Shown: positions 1 through 8,388, counted from the first letter of the stretch. The stretch: 64,000 nucleotides of DNA from Acinetobacter proteolyticus (GCF_000367945.1 NZ_KB849179.1:1392935-1456934), one strand, 5' to 3'. Notes: a model not told the origin generated them from the sequence alone. Translations and numbers: made by a program.

Positions 1-557
1 CCAAAGCTGCGAACAAAAAGTTGATACAGAAATGCCGCTTCGTTACTGGCACGACCAGAGGTATAAAAAGCCGCTTGGTCAGGATGGTCAAGGGCTTGCA
101 AATGCTGAGCAATCAGTTGAAAAGCTTCATCCCAAGAAATTGGCACATATTTATCTGACACAGGGTCATAACGCATCGGGTCAGTTAAACGACCGAGATC
201 TTCTAGATAGAAATCATTCTGCTCAGCCAGCCAACTCACGGTATGCTGCGCAAAGAATTCTGGAGTGACTGTCTTACTGGTTGCTTCAAAGGCTACAGCT
301 TTGGCACCATTTTCACAAAAATTAAAGGCATGCGCATCTTTTTTCTCTGGCCAAGCACAACCTGGACAATCAAAGCCTGTCGGTTGATTGATATTCAGTA
401 AAGTAATTGAGCCTTTTTTTAAGATATCTTGCCTTTTAAGGTTGCGGGCAACACTGAGTAATGCGCCCCAACCACCCGCCGGTTGGTTATAGGGTTCAAT
501 TCTTGCAAAACTGGTATTTTCTTGCTTATGTATGGTTTGTTCTGAGTTATCCATCAT
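1..557 (-). CDS. FdhF/YdeP family molybdopterin oxidoreductase, 5' part only
   Basis: The gene runs off the left edge of the window, so only about 185 N-terminal residues are present. The translation begins MMDNSEQTIHK and contains NQPTGFDCPGCAWPE, typical of the FdhF/YdeP family of formate-dehydrogenase-like molybdopterin enzymes, followed by LTDPMRYDPVSDKYVPISWDEA and FYTSGRASNEAAFLYQLF, which match the start of the molybdopterin-binding fold. A GAGGG ribosome site lies just before two consecutive ATG codons (555-557 and 552-554); I chose the first. YdeP-type proteins are related to formate dehydrogenases, but their substrate is usually unknown and formate should not be assumed. The molybdopterin ligand and C-terminal domain lie outside the window. 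Family call is firm; reaction is unknown. Confidence 0.85.
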   Translation of the reverse strand, partial: MMDNSEQTIHKQENTSFARIEPYNQPAGGWGALLSVARNLKRQDILKKGSITLLNINQPTGFDCPGCAWPEKKDAHAFNFCENGAKAVAFEATSKTVTPEFFAQHTVSWLAEQNDFYLEDLGRLTDPMRYDPVSDKYVPISWDEAFQLIAQHLQALDHPDQAAFYTSGRASNEAAFLYQLFVRSF

Positions 558-721
558 GTTGCCCTCATCTGAGCTATTTTTTAACATTTGCTACAAATAG
601 GATTAACATGAATTATGATTCTTTTCTATTCTCAGTTTGTTAGAACATCTACTTTTTTTTTACGTCACATCGCTTTTTATCAGCTTCCAACTGAGCTACT
701 TTCCTGTTTATCGATGCAGCG

Positions 722-756
722 AAAAGAACACCCTATCATAAATAGAATGTTCTTTT
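722..756 (-). terminator. Stem-loop terminator after the protease gene
   Basis: Arms AAAAGAACA (722-730) and TGTTCTTTT (748-756) pair perfectly, and CTAT/ATAG can extend pairing inside the loop. T-runs at the arm ends read in both directions. It lies between the protease stop and the divergent oxidoreductase promoter region. Confidence 0.55.
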
Positions 757-794
757 TCAGGAAAGCTGAATTCATCAGCTATCCAAATAAGCGA

Positions 795-1733
795 CTAAAA
801 TCCAAACAAAGCGGCCAGCCATTTAAAAAAGCTGAGCACGGGATTATCCTTTGGTTGTGGTTCTACCACAGGTTGGGGCGCCACGATAGGTGGTTGGGTG
901 GGTACTGGTGTGATGACTGGAGATACAACAGCTGGTTCGGCTGGCACGGTTACAACTGGTGGATTTACCGCAACTGGAGTAGCCGTAGTCGACCACTTTT
1001 TTAATACCTCATTGATCTGCTGGCTATATTGGCAAATTACCGCACCATATTTATCTGTGCCCGCAATTCCGTTATTAATCCCGATGAGGGTATGATCATC
1101 CGCGAGCCATGGTCCACCTGAATCACCGGCATTCATAGAAGCAGTCGCTTTGTAATATACACCGCGCGCTAGTGGAGAACCGCCCACATCGCGAATATTC
1201 ACATAGGAAGTACCATACAAATTCGCAGCCAAGGCTGAGCCTGTACTACTTCGCCCTAAATACGCCGTGATATCCCCCCGACCAATATTCTGCTTTGCTT
1301 CCACTAGAGTACAAGCAGTCGGTATTTTTGCGATTGTGGCTCCACTGTTCTGATCAATCGGTTTTGAGAGCCGAATCAGTGCCATATCAACATCGGGGAT
1401 TTCAATCCACCCTTCATCTTTTTTAAATGAAAAAGCCTGTGCTTGAGATAAAAAACTTGAACCATAACGAATGACTCCCCCCAAACTATAATTCTGATTC
1501 GCACTATCCCCCCAAACAGCCCCAGTACAATGCGCCGCAGTTAAAACCACATCATCACGAATCAGCACTCCACCACAAGTATTTCCAGAAGTTTGTGAAA
1601 AAAACAAAAAAGGTTTGGTGACCGTAAATTCTAATTTTACAAATGAAGCTGAATGATCAGCGCCGAAAGCATTAAAACTGACGATCGATAACAACCCGAC
1701 CTGTGAAAAATGTTGAATATATTTTTTATACAT
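795..1733 (-). CDS. Secreted trypsin-like (S1) serine protease with Pro-rich C-terminal tail
   Basis: A 312-residue protein. The start at 1733 gives MYKKYIQHFSQVGLLSIVSFNAFGA, a signal peptide, and is preceded by GAGGG; a longer reading frame upstream adds residues in front of the signal sequence and is rejected. The catalytic triad is visible: TAAHC (His68), DVDMALIRL (Asp116) and GDSGGP (Ser205). The protease domain ends near residue 247. Residues 252-297 are a low-complexity Pro/Val linker (NPPVVTVPAEP, TQPPIVAPQP). The last 14 residues are hydrophobic (LSFFKWLAALFGF), which could be a membrane or surface anchor. Known for the family: export to the periplasm or beyond and endoproteolysis. 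Substrate unknown. A double direct repeat lies upstream at 1862-1900. Confidence 0.88.
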   Translation of the reverse strand: MYKKYIQHFSQVGLLSIVSFNAFGADHSASFVKLEFTVTKPFLFFSQTSGNTCGGVLIRDDVVLTAAHCTGAVWGDSANQNYSLGGVIRYGSSFLSQAQAFSFKKDEGWIEIPDVDMALIRLSKPIDQNSGATIAKIPTACTLVEAKQNIGRGDITAYLGRSSTGSALAANLYGTSYVNIRDVGGSPLARGVYYKATASMNAGDSGGPWLADDHTLIGINNGIAGTDKYGAVICQYSQQINEVLKKWSTTATPVAVNPPVVTVPAEPAVVSPVITPVPTQPPIVAPQPVVEPQPKDNPVLSFFKWLAALFGF

Positions 1734-1861
1734 GTTTATTTCCCTCAAATTAAATAAGCAAATGTTTTGATCATCACCAAAAATTGGTGGTTTTGATAAA
1801 TGAAACACATGAATAATGATTATTTATCTGCGCAAGCTTAATCAGTTAATTTTGTAGGGAA

Positions 1862-1900
1862 AACTTCATTTCACGACATAAATGACCATTTCACGACATA
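1862..1900. promoter_or_regulatory. Two direct repeats CATTTCACGACATA, 20-bp period
   Basis: The 14-mer CATTTCACGACATA occurs at 1867-1880 and again at 1887-1900, exactly 20 bp apart, about 135 bp upstream of the protease start. The same arrangement recurs at 2719-2752. Two direct half-sites two helical turns apart are the usual binding pattern of AraC/XylS regulators (established). Assignment to a particular regulator is inference. Confidence 0.6.
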
Positions 1901-2070
1901 TTGTAAATTTTTATAATTTTCAATACCTTAAAAATATTAAAGTTTCTAAAATTCACTGTAGGGATATTAGAACCACAGTTCTCACGCTGCAAAGATGGTG
2001 ATTAAATTTGGATACGGATCTGATCGAGAGGCTGTGCCGCATCCATAATTTAAAGTCTTTTTTAAACAAC

Positions 2071-2565
2071 TTAGACTTTCAAACGTCCAGTAAGTTGAGC
2101 AGCGAGGAAATGGAAGGACAGCATGATCATCACCACACTCCACACCATATTGGCAATCAAGTTCAACCAAGAAAACAAATCAGAATGCAATGCAGCAAAA
2201 GGAACTTTCCACGCGCCTAAAAATGAGTCAAAAATAGGACTAATTGCACTGGTTCCGATAATATGCAGTAGAAAAAACCCCATCAATAACAGAATGCCCG
2301 CAATCAATCCAGTCAATGCTGCATACGCACTTCTTTTATATGCCATATAAAAAGCTGCTATGGCTGGTACATAGGCGATAAAAACCGTCACAAATTGTTG
2401 AGGTACAATGGAATAGCTTCGATGCATCACAACACGCAAATGATCCAGATCGTGCCACAGCATAAATAGCAGGGAAATAATGCTGATGATTCTGAGAAGA
2501 CGAAATTGTTTATTTCCCAATTGATAATTTAGATTTGTGGGAGTTTCATCTAAGACATGATTCAT
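2071..2565 (-). CDS. Four-helix inner-membrane protein, unrecognised
   Basis: A 164-residue protein I do not recognise. The N-terminal 23 residues are cytoplasmic-looking. Four hydrophobic stretches follow: about 24-40 (LLRIISIISLLFMLW), 57-77 (FVTVFIAYVPAIAAFYMAY), 80-102 (AALTGLIAGILLLMGFFLLHI) and 128-155. An HDLDHLR motif after the first helix is rich in potential metal or heme ligands, but I infer no function from it. It is a single gene, with the protease gene downstream on the same strand after a 337-bp gap. The same direct-repeat pair seen before the protease lies about 150 bp upstream of this start (2719-2752), suggesting shared control. Confidence 0.7.
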   Translation of the reverse strand: MNHVLDETPTNLNYQLGNKQFRLLRIISIISLLFMLWHDLDHLRVVMHRSYSIVPQQFVTVFIAYVPAIAAFYMAYKRSAYAALTGLIAGILLLMGFFLLHIIGTSAISPIFDSFLGAWKVPFAALHSDLFSWLNLIANMVWSVVMIMLSFHFLAAQLTGRLKV

Positions 2566-2718
2566 ATGTGCTTACCCATAAAAGTAGATTAATCGTATTT
2601 TCCTTGCTCTAAATCTCATTCAACCGAATACAGGCCGACTACCGTGTCTCTGAGAACTGTATAGCTTTCAGAAAGCAGTTGAGAAAAGACTAATCAATTA
2701 AGTTCTTTTTTAGAACTT

Positions 2719-2752
2719 CATATAACGACACTATTGACCATTTCACGACATA
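2719..2752. promoter_or_regulatory. Second copy of the 20-bp-spaced direct repeat
   Basis: CATTTCACGACATA at 2739-2752 is identical to the copies at 1867 and 1887. A degenerate copy CATATAACGACA begins at 2719, exactly 20 bp earlier, and the flanks AACTTCAT and GACCAT also match the first site. Its position upstream of the membrane-protein gene mirrors the arrangement at the protease gene. Confidence 0.55.
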
Positions 2753-2843
2753 ATCGCACAAGAGAAAAAATTTAGATTTGAACGCTGTGGAAACGACATA
2801 CTGATTTTATGTTTATCACTTAAAGTATGATGCGTTTTAACAC

Positions 2844-2881
2844 AAAAAAGCTTACTGGCGAGTGCTCGAATCACCAGTAAG
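2844..2881 (-). terminator. Rho-independent terminator after the 57-aa gene
   Basis: Arms CTTACTGG (2851-2858) and CCAGTAAG (2874-2881) pair. Read on the minus strand the stem is followed by six T. It is placed just after the stop at 2922. Confidence 0.75.
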
Positions 2882-2921
2882 AGAGATAAGCGGTATCATG
2901 CTATTTTCTTAGCCCAATCGG

Positions 2922-3095
2922 TTATTTATTTACAGTTGTGGACGGTTGAACTTGCGCTGCATTCTGCTTCTGTTGTGATGGCATATAATCGGGTTGATTG
3001 CTCACAGCCAGAAAGAAAAAGACCAAAAATAAACAACCCAATAAAATACTGATTCCAACAGCAAGATATGGAAATTTTGATTGCTCTTGAGACAT
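2922..3095 (-). CDS. 57-residue single-pass membrane protein
   Basis: A short gene. The translation begins MSQEQSKFPYLAVGISILLG, has one transmembrane helix at about residues 10-32 (VGISILLGCLFLVFFFLAV) and a Gln-rich polar tail ending STTVNK. Support for coding: an AGGAG ribosome site 8 nt before the ATG, and a terminator with a T-tract directly after the stop. A 62-codon frame that overlaps it from 3114 lacks these signals and is rejected. The gene upstream ends 44 bp away on the same strand, so they may be cotranscribed. Function unknown. Confidence 0.68.
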   Translation of the reverse strand: MSQEQSKFPYLAVGISILLGCLFLVFFFLAVSNQPDYMPSQQKQNAAQVQPSTTVNK

Positions 3096-3139
3096 CTGCT
3101 CGACTCCTACTCAAAGACTAAAATTCAATTCAAAAAGAT

Positions 3140-3991
3140 TTACATCGTGGATAAAGCCTTAAAACTAGCGCCATTCTGAATACGGGTTTGCATGTATTCG
3201 GCATAGACCGATAGCTTTTCAAAAATATGTTCCGAATAGAACATATCTTCGATTAAATGCGCCGCTTGGGCTGAACTAAATTGACCAATTTGTGCAATCA
3301 GTTTGGCGTTTAAATTTGAAAACAACGTGCACAGTGTTTTGTGTAATTCATCTTTATTTTTAAATAGCAATTTTCGTGTATTAATCAACTCATCACTCAG
3401 CATGCTTGCAGTGCGATCAGCATGAATCACATCAATTTTGACATCAAAATAATCTGCTAAGATCTGAACCTGTTGCTGATCTATCGATAAATGCGTAACC
3501 AAGAAGATATGAAATACATCTGTCCGGCACAGCGCCTTGACCAGACAACGAAACAGAAAATCGACCTCAGTCTTTGGGTCATCGACCAGATCAATATAAA
3601 GCTTAAGACTATGAATCACATCTTCGATTTTCAGATTGACACTTTTCTCGGCTTGATAATATTGATTCAAAATATTCAGCACTGCGGGTGTAGCAGGCGT
3701 GGTATAAATCACGGGTTGATTTAAATTGGCAATAATAAATGGTGCAAATAAATAGGCGAGATTATTGTCATTTTCCACAATTTCAGCTTGAGCAATATAA
3801 GCAACCTTTTCTTTAGAAAAGTCTCTCAACACCTTGCCTCTCAACAAAGTTGCTTCAAGATTGACATATTCCAGACTTAGCTGTTGTTGTACTGCTTGCG
3901 AAGGGACATTGGCTTGAAAAAGCTGAATCATCGCATTAAGTTCTTTGGTGATAAACATAGTCTTAGGCCATTCAGTCAGAATTATAGTCAT
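3140..3991 (-). CDS. Unrecognised cytoplasmic protein
   Basis: A 283-residue soluble protein with no signal peptide, membrane helix or motif that I recognise. It is Leu/Ile-rich and looks mostly helical, e.g. LNAMIQLFQANVPSQAVQQQL near the N terminus and LNAKLIAQIGQFSSAQAAHLIED near the C terminus. The start is uncertain: ATG at 3991 or the in-frame ATG at 3958 (MFITKELNAM), neither with a strong ribosome site. The 57-aa membrane protein gene follows after 44 bp on the same strand. Confidence 0.65.
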   Translation of the reverse strand: MTIILTEWPKTMFITKELNAMIQLFQANVPSQAVQQQLSLEYVNLEATLLRGKVLRDFSKEKVAYIAQAEIVENDNNLAYLFAPFIIANLNQPVIYTTPATPAVLNILNQYYQAEKSVNLKIEDVIHSLKLYIDLVDDPKTEVDFLFRCLVKALCRTDVFHIFLVTHLSIDQQQVQILADYFDVKIDVIHADRTASMLSDELINTRKLLFKNKDELHKTLCTLFSNLNAKLIAQIGQFSSAQAAHLIEDMFYSEHIFEKLSVYAEYMQTRIQNGASFKALSTM

Positions 3992-4319
3992 TCAAACGAC
4001 TTACAATGCTTGATCAATATTTAACACACTGCATCGTTGCTTGATGCTATTTTGAATGAGATACAAACATCTGAGTAGCTACAGAGTTTTGCTAAAAAAA
4101 TATAACAGATCATCAAACCAACACTCATCTGTTATAAAAAAACAAGAAGAAATTGTACCTACTCATATACAGCAGAAAATTGGATGATGAATAAAACTTA
4201 AATGACTTTTTAAATACCTCAACCAACGCTTTTTCAGGTTCTGCTTATTTTCAAAGATTTAAGTCCGCTCTTTCACATTTTCCTAGCGACTGCTTAAAGT
4301 CTGTTATAGGAGAGGATAT
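3992..4319. other. cyd promoter region with an inverted repeat
   Basis: Divergent intergenic region in front of the cytochrome bd operon. It holds a perfect 10-bp inverted repeat, TATAACAGAT (4101-4110) and ATCTGTTATA (4127-4136), flanked by A-runs on both sides. No clear FNR box was seen. The ribosome site AGGAGAGG lies just before the ATG at 4320. Role of the palindrome unknown. Confidence 0.5.
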
Positions 4320-5765
4320 ATGGATCTCGGTCTCACTGCTTTAGAATTAGCCCGAATACAGTTTGCATTTACTGTTTCATTTCACATTATCTTTCCCGCC
4401 ACCTCGATTGGTCTCGCCTGTTTCCTTGCCATGCTGGAATGGAAATGGCTACGTACTCAAAATCCAATTTACAAAGATCTATTCAAATTCTGGATCAAAA
4501 TCTTTGCCGTTGCCTTTGGAATGGGGGTCGTATCGGGCGTGGTGATGAGCTACCAGTTTGGTACCAACTGGAGTGAATTCTCCCGTGTGGCAGGAAGTGT
4601 TACAGGTCCCTTACTGACTTATGAAGTGCTCAGCGCTTTCTTCTTGGAAGCGGGCTTCTTGGGCATCATGCTATTTGGTTGGGGACGAGTCAGTCCTAAA
4701 GCCCACTTCTTTGCCACTCTTATGGTTGCGATTGGAACGTGTATTTCCATGTTCTGGATTCTATCCTCCAATAGTTGGATGCAAACCCCACAAGGTTTTG
4801 CCATAGAAAATGGCATTATTGTGCCTACCGACTGGTGGGCAATTGTGTTCAACCCATCCTTTCCTTATCGCTTTGCACATATGGCAGCTGCTGCCTTTTT
4901 AGTGTCCTCCTTACTGGTGGTGGGTACTGCAGCATGGCATCTGATCAAAGGTCGTCGTGATGAACTGATCAAGAAATCATTTTCGATGGGTCTGTGGATG
5001 GTGCTGGTCACTTCATGTTTGCAAGTAGTGATTGGTGATAATCATGGCCTAAACACTTTGGAACATCAGCCAGCAAAATTAGCCGCTATCGAAGGGCATT
5101 GGGAAACCAATCATAATGAATCCATGCCGCTGCTGTTATTTGCCATTCCCGATATGGACAGTGAAAAAAATCACTATGAAATTGGCATCCCTCATCTTGG
5201 TAGTCTGATTTTGACTCACTCTATGCAAGGTAAGGTTACAGGTTTAAAAGATTTCGCTGCTGAAGATCGTCCGAATGCCACCATTGTATTCTGGAGTTTC
5301 CGTGTCATGGTTGGGCTTGGCATGTTAATGGTATTGCTCTCTTTCATTGCCTTATGGCTACGTAAGAAAGGCAAACTATATGGTTCATCGTGGTTTCATA
5401 AATTCGCTTTTGTCATGGGTCCAACGGGCTATGTCGCGCTACTTGCGGGTTGGGTCACCACCGAAGTTGGTCGTCAACCTTGGGTCGTTTATGGAGTAAT
5501 GCGCACCAAAGATGGTTTATCGCATGCTGTGACCGCTGATCAGGTCGGCATCAGTTTGATCATTTTCGTTGTGGTCTATGCCATCGTGTTTGGTAGTGGG
5601 ATTTACTACATGTTGAAACTGCTGAAAAAAGGACCTGAGTTTATTGAGGCGATTGAGCTTGAGCCAGCAGGTCCCGGACACTTCAAAACACCAATGCGTC
5701 CTTTAAGTGCAGTTGATGAAAACATCGATGCACAAGACCCAAACAAGGAGAAACACCATGATTGA
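4320..5765 (+). CDS. cioA: Cytochrome bd-type ubiquinol oxidase subunit I, CIO type
   Basis: A 481-residue integral membrane subunit that carries the hemes and oxidises ubiquinol, reducing O2 to water without proton pumping. Visible: RIQFAFTVSFHIIFP at the N terminus with the heme-ligand His22, and the family signature EVGRQPWVVYG in the C-terminal half. It is shorter than E. coli CydA (522 aa), consistent with the short Q-loop of the cyanide-insensitive (CIO) branch. AGGAGAGG precedes the ATG. It is the first gene of a three-gene operon and overlaps subunit II by 8 bp. Subfamily assignment rests on length and neighbours (DUF2474), so cydA is an acceptable alternative name. Confidence 0.93.
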   Translation: MDLGLTALELARIQFAFTVSFHIIFPATSIGLACFLAMLEWKWLRTQNPIYKDLFKFWIKIFAVAFGMGVVSGVVMSYQFGTNWSEFSRVAGSVTGPLLTYEVLSAFFLEAGFLGIMLFGWGRVSPKAHFFATLMVAIGTCISMFWILSSNSWMQTPQGFAIENGIIVPTDWWAIVFNPSFPYRFAHMAAAAFLVSSLLVVGTAAWHLIKGRRDELIKKSFSMGLWMVLVTSCLQVVIGDNHGLNTLEHQPAKLAAIEGHWETNHNESMPLLLFAIPDMDSEKNHYEIGIPHLGSLILTHSMQGKVTGLKDFAAEDRPNATIVFWSFRVMVGLGMLMVLLSFIALWLRKKGKLYGSSWFHKFAFVMGPTGYVALLAGWVTTEVGRQPWVVYGVMRTKDGLSHAVTADQVGISLIIFVVVYAIVFGSGIYYMLKLLKKGPEFIEAIELEPAGPGHFKTPMRPLSAVDENIDAQDPNKEKHHD

Positions 5766-6762
5766 TTTATCTCTGATTTGGGTTGGGATTATCGGGCTTG
5801 GCGTATTGATCTATGTCATTTTGGATGGTTTTGATCTGGGAATCGGAATCTTATTTCCGTTCATCAAAAGCCGTGAAGAACGTGATGTGATGATGAATAC
5901 CGTGGCACCGGTCTGGGATGGCAATGAAACGTGGATGGTGCTCGGTGGTGCAGGTTTATTCGCAGCCTTTCCATTGGTCTATTCAACTGTGCTGTCTGCT
6001 TTGTATATGCCGATTACCCTGATGGTAATTGCCCTGATCTTCCGTGGGGTTGCTTTTGAATTCCGCTTTAAAGCCAATCGTACCAAATATTTATGGGATC
6101 AAGCTTTTATCTGGGGTTCAATTCTGTCTAGCTTCATGCAAGGCGTGATTTTAGGGGCTTATATTCAAGGCATCCAAACCACCAATGGGATTTTCTCAGG
6201 TTCAGGTTTGGATTGGTTCACTCCTTTTGCCTTATTTACGGGACTGGGTGTGGTTGCCATGTATGCGGCACTCGGTTGTGGCTGGCTGATTATGAAAACC
6301 GACCATGAACTTCGAGATCAAATGTATGGGCTGATGCCTAAATTGACCATCGTTTTGTTTGTGGTCTTTGCAGGAGTCAGCCTCTATACCCCACTGACCC
6401 ATCCTGAAATTGCAGCACGCTGGTTTGCCTTACCGAATCTACTGTACTTTAGCCCAGTACCGATCTTGGTCTTATTATTTACCTTCCTGATTTTAAAGGC
6501 ATGTAAACAACGTCAGGACTTTAAACCTTTTATCTATACCTTGGCGCTCGTGTTCTTGGCCTTCACTGGGTTTGTGATTAGTCTCTGGCCGAATATCATT
6601 CCGCCATCCGTCACGATTTGGGAAGCAGCAGCACCGCATTCTAGTCAGAAATTTGCATTGGTTGGCGCTGTAATTCTGATCCCGATCATTATTGCCTATA
6701 CCATCCTGTCGTATTGGGTATTCAGAGATAAAGTACGGGTCGGAGATACAGGTTATCACTAA
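5758..6762 (+). CDS. cioB: Cytochrome bd-type ubiquinol oxidase subunit II
   Basis: A 334-residue membrane protein beginning MIDLSLIWVGIIGLGVLIYV, followed by DGFDLGIGILFPF and APVWDGNETWMVLGG, the conserved CydB N-terminal motifs. The ATG at 5758 has AAGGAG 7 nt upstream; a longer in-frame reading from 5707 lies inside the subunit I gene and is rejected. It forms the heterodimer with the upstream product. The 8-bp overlap with the upstream gene indicates translational coupling. Confidence 0.93.
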   Translation: MIDLSLIWVGIIGLGVLIYVILDGFDLGIGILFPFIKSREERDVMMNTVAPVWDGNETWMVLGGAGLFAAFPLVYSTVLSALYMPITLMVIALIFRGVAFEFRFKANRTKYLWDQAFIWGSILSSFMQGVILGAYIQGIQTTNGIFSGSGLDWFTPFALFTGLGVVAMYAALGCGWLIMKTDHELRDQMYGLMPKLTIVLFVVFAGVSLYTPLTHPEIAARWFALPNLLYFSPVPILVLLFTFLILKACKQRQDFKPFIYTLALVFLAFTGFVISLWPNIIPPSVTIWEAAAPHSSQKFALVGAVILIPIIIAYTILSYWVFRDKVRVGDTGYH

Positions 6763-6775
6763 GGAGCAGCTTTGC

Positions 6776-6898
6776 ATGAAAATAAAATCTCTGCATTTAA
6801 GCCAAACGCAATGGTTTATAATCTTATGGTTACTTGGTTTTTTTGCACTCGCTATCATTGCAGGCTTATTTAGACTGTTATTGATGTTTGCTTATTAA
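6776..6898 (+). CDS. DUF2474-type small subunit of cytochrome bd
   Basis: A 40-residue single-helix protein (MKIKSLHLSQTQWFIILWLLGF...). Ribosome site AAGGAG starts 15 nt before the ATG and overlaps the preceding stop region. A short one-helix protein directly after subunit II is the standard place for CydX/DUF2474 proteins, which stabilise the oxidase (established). Too short for most gene finders. Confidence 0.82.
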   Translation: MKIKSLHLSQTQWFIILWLLGFFALAIIAGLFRLLLMFAY

Positions 6899-6904
6899 AA
6901 AAGA

Positions 6905-6936
6905 GATGGGACAGCTTGCAAAAAAGCTGTTCCATC
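6905..6936. terminator. 13-bp stem hairpin at the end of the cyd operon
   Basis: Arms 6905-6917 (GATGGGACAGCTT) and 6924-6936 (AAGCTGTTCCATC) pair over 13 bp with one G-T wobble and a 6-nt loop. A-runs precede it on the plus strand, so the T-tract reads on the minus strand. It ends just before the ATG of the MocR gene and could instead affect that gene's translation. Confidence 0.5.
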
Positions 6937-6939
6937 AAG

Positions 6940-8388
6940 ATGGATTCGCTTTACTTTATGTATAAATCAGAACAATTGGCACATCAGCTAAAACTTCTCA
7001 TTGAGAACGGGTCATGGCAGCCGCACAGCAAACTTCCTTCTTTACGTGAGCAAGTGCAGCGCTCAGGGTTTAGCTTAATTACCGTAATGAACGCTTACCA
7101 AGAACTGGAAGCGCAAGGACTGATTTACTCCAAAGAAAAGTCAGGTTATTTTGTGGCCGAGCAAAATAATATTCAGATTCCACAAGCTTATTCGGTGGTG
7201 TCCTTAAATCCAAAAATTGAAATCAACTCATTGGTGTTTAAATACCTCAAGTCGATTCAATCCAAACAAGTCAGCCCACTAGGCTCTGCATTTCCAGATA
7301 GCCAGTTACTCTATCCGCCCAAATTGATTCAGATCATGGGGCAACTTTCACGTAATCGGCATAGTTATGATCAGACCAGCAACCTACCGCCTGGGAATTT
7401 AACCCTTCGAAAACTCATCGCGCAACGCTATTGTATGCAGGGTATTCCAACTGATGCAGATGACATTGTCATTACATCAGGTGGCTTAGAAGCCTTGAAC
7501 CTTTCCTTACAAGCAATTACTCAACCGGGCGATTATATCTTGCTACAGCAAACCATTTTCTATGGCGCATGGCAGGCAGCTGAACGTTTAGGACTCATGG
7601 TGATTACCCTTCCAGAACATCCACAGCACGGCTTCGATATTGAGGCTTTTGAACAGGTCATTAAAAATTATCCGATCAAAGTGTGCTGGTTTATGTTGAA
7701 CGCACATAATCCGATTGGCTTTACCGTCAGCGATGAGATCAAATATAAAATTGCCAAGCTGTTGCACGAACATCAAATTCATCTGATCGAAGATGATGTC
7801 TATGAAGAATTGTTTTATGGCAATCAAAAGCCGCTGCCCATGAAGTATTTTGATCAGCAGAATCTGGTCTTGCACTGCTCTTCTTTTTCCAAAACTTTAG
7901 GTTCGGGATTCCGTATGGGCTGGGTCTATGCAGGCAAATTTTCTGAACACATTCAGCATTTACAGTTAATGAGCACGATTTCTGCCAATGCGCTGATCCA
8001 AAATGCATTGGTGGAGTTCCTCTCTCATCATCATTATGAAAAGCATTTAAGAACGCTGAGACGGACTTTGGAAAAGAATAAAAAACAATTCTTTCAATAT
8101 CTCAAACAACATCTACCGAAAGACTGTAAGGTATATAACTATCCAAGTGGCTATTTTCTTTGGATTCAGTTGCCAGACAAAGTTAACAGTATGCAAGTCT
8201 ATGAACAGCTGATTCAACAACAGGTGGGCGTTGCACCAAGCCCCTTATTTAATGTGTTACCCTCACATCAACATTTTATTCGTATGAATTGTTCCTTTGA
8301 ATGGACCGAAAAGATTCAGCATTCGTTGCAACTGTTTATCGAAACCATTCAACTTGCGATGTCGGATGAATTAGCATTAGACAAATAG
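6940..8388 (+). CDS. MocR/PdxR-type GntR regulator with aminotransferase-like domain
   Basis: About 482 residues. The N terminus (about 1-70) is a GntR winged helix (LPSLREQVQRSGFSLITVMNAYQELEAQGLI). Residues from about 100 on form a fold-type-I PLP domain, with ITSGGLEALN, LIEDDVYEELFY and the PLP-lysine motif SSFSKTLGSGFRMGW. Members of this family bind PLP and regulate a neighbouring gene or their own (established). The target here is unclear: the cyd operon is upstream and an AraC gene converges. The start could also be ATG 6958; a TTG reading from 6916 begins inside the hairpin and is unlikely. Its last 40 bp overlap the convergent AraC gene. Confidence 0.88.
   Translation: MDSLYFMYKSEQLAHQLKLLIENGSWQPHSKLPSLREQVQRSGFSLITVMNAYQELEAQGLIYSKEKSGYFVAEQNNIQIPQAYSVVSLNPKIEINSLVFKYLKSIQSKQVSPLGSAFPDSQLLYPPKLIQIMGQLSRNRHSYDQTSNLPPGNLTLRKLIAQRYCMQGIPTDADDIVITSGGLEALNLSLQAITQPGDYILLQQTIFYGAWQAAERLGLMVITLPEHPQHGFDIEAFEQVIKNYPIKVCWFMLNAHNPIGFTVSDEIKYKIAKLLHEHQIHLIEDDVYEELFYGNQKPLPMKYFDQQNLVLHCSSFSKTLGSGFRMGWVYAGKFSEHIQHLQLMSTISANALIQNALVEFLSHHHYEKHLRTLRRTLEKNKKQFFQYLKQHLPKDCKVYNYPSGYFLWIQLPDKVNSMQVYEQLIQQQVGVAPSPLFNVLPSHQHFIRMNCSFEWTEKIQHSLQLFIETIQLAMSDELALDK

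Larger units (their letters stand above)
2566..2921. other. Intergenic region with operator-like repeats and a terminator
   Basis: Between the membrane-protein gene and the 57-aa gene. It holds the second direct-repeat pair (2719-2752) and a terminator hairpin (2844-2881). I see no coding frame with a convincing start here. Confidence 0.6.

Noticed and set aside
2926..3114. 62-codon minus-strand frame overlapping the 57-aa gene
   Set aside because: It lacks a ribosome site and its protein shows no plausible pattern; the overlapping 57-aa frame has AGGAG, a clear helix and a terminator after its stop.
4010..4030. TTGATCAA in front of the cyd operon as an FNR box
   Set aside because: FNR sites need TTGAT-N4-ATCAA; here the two halves abut without a spacer.
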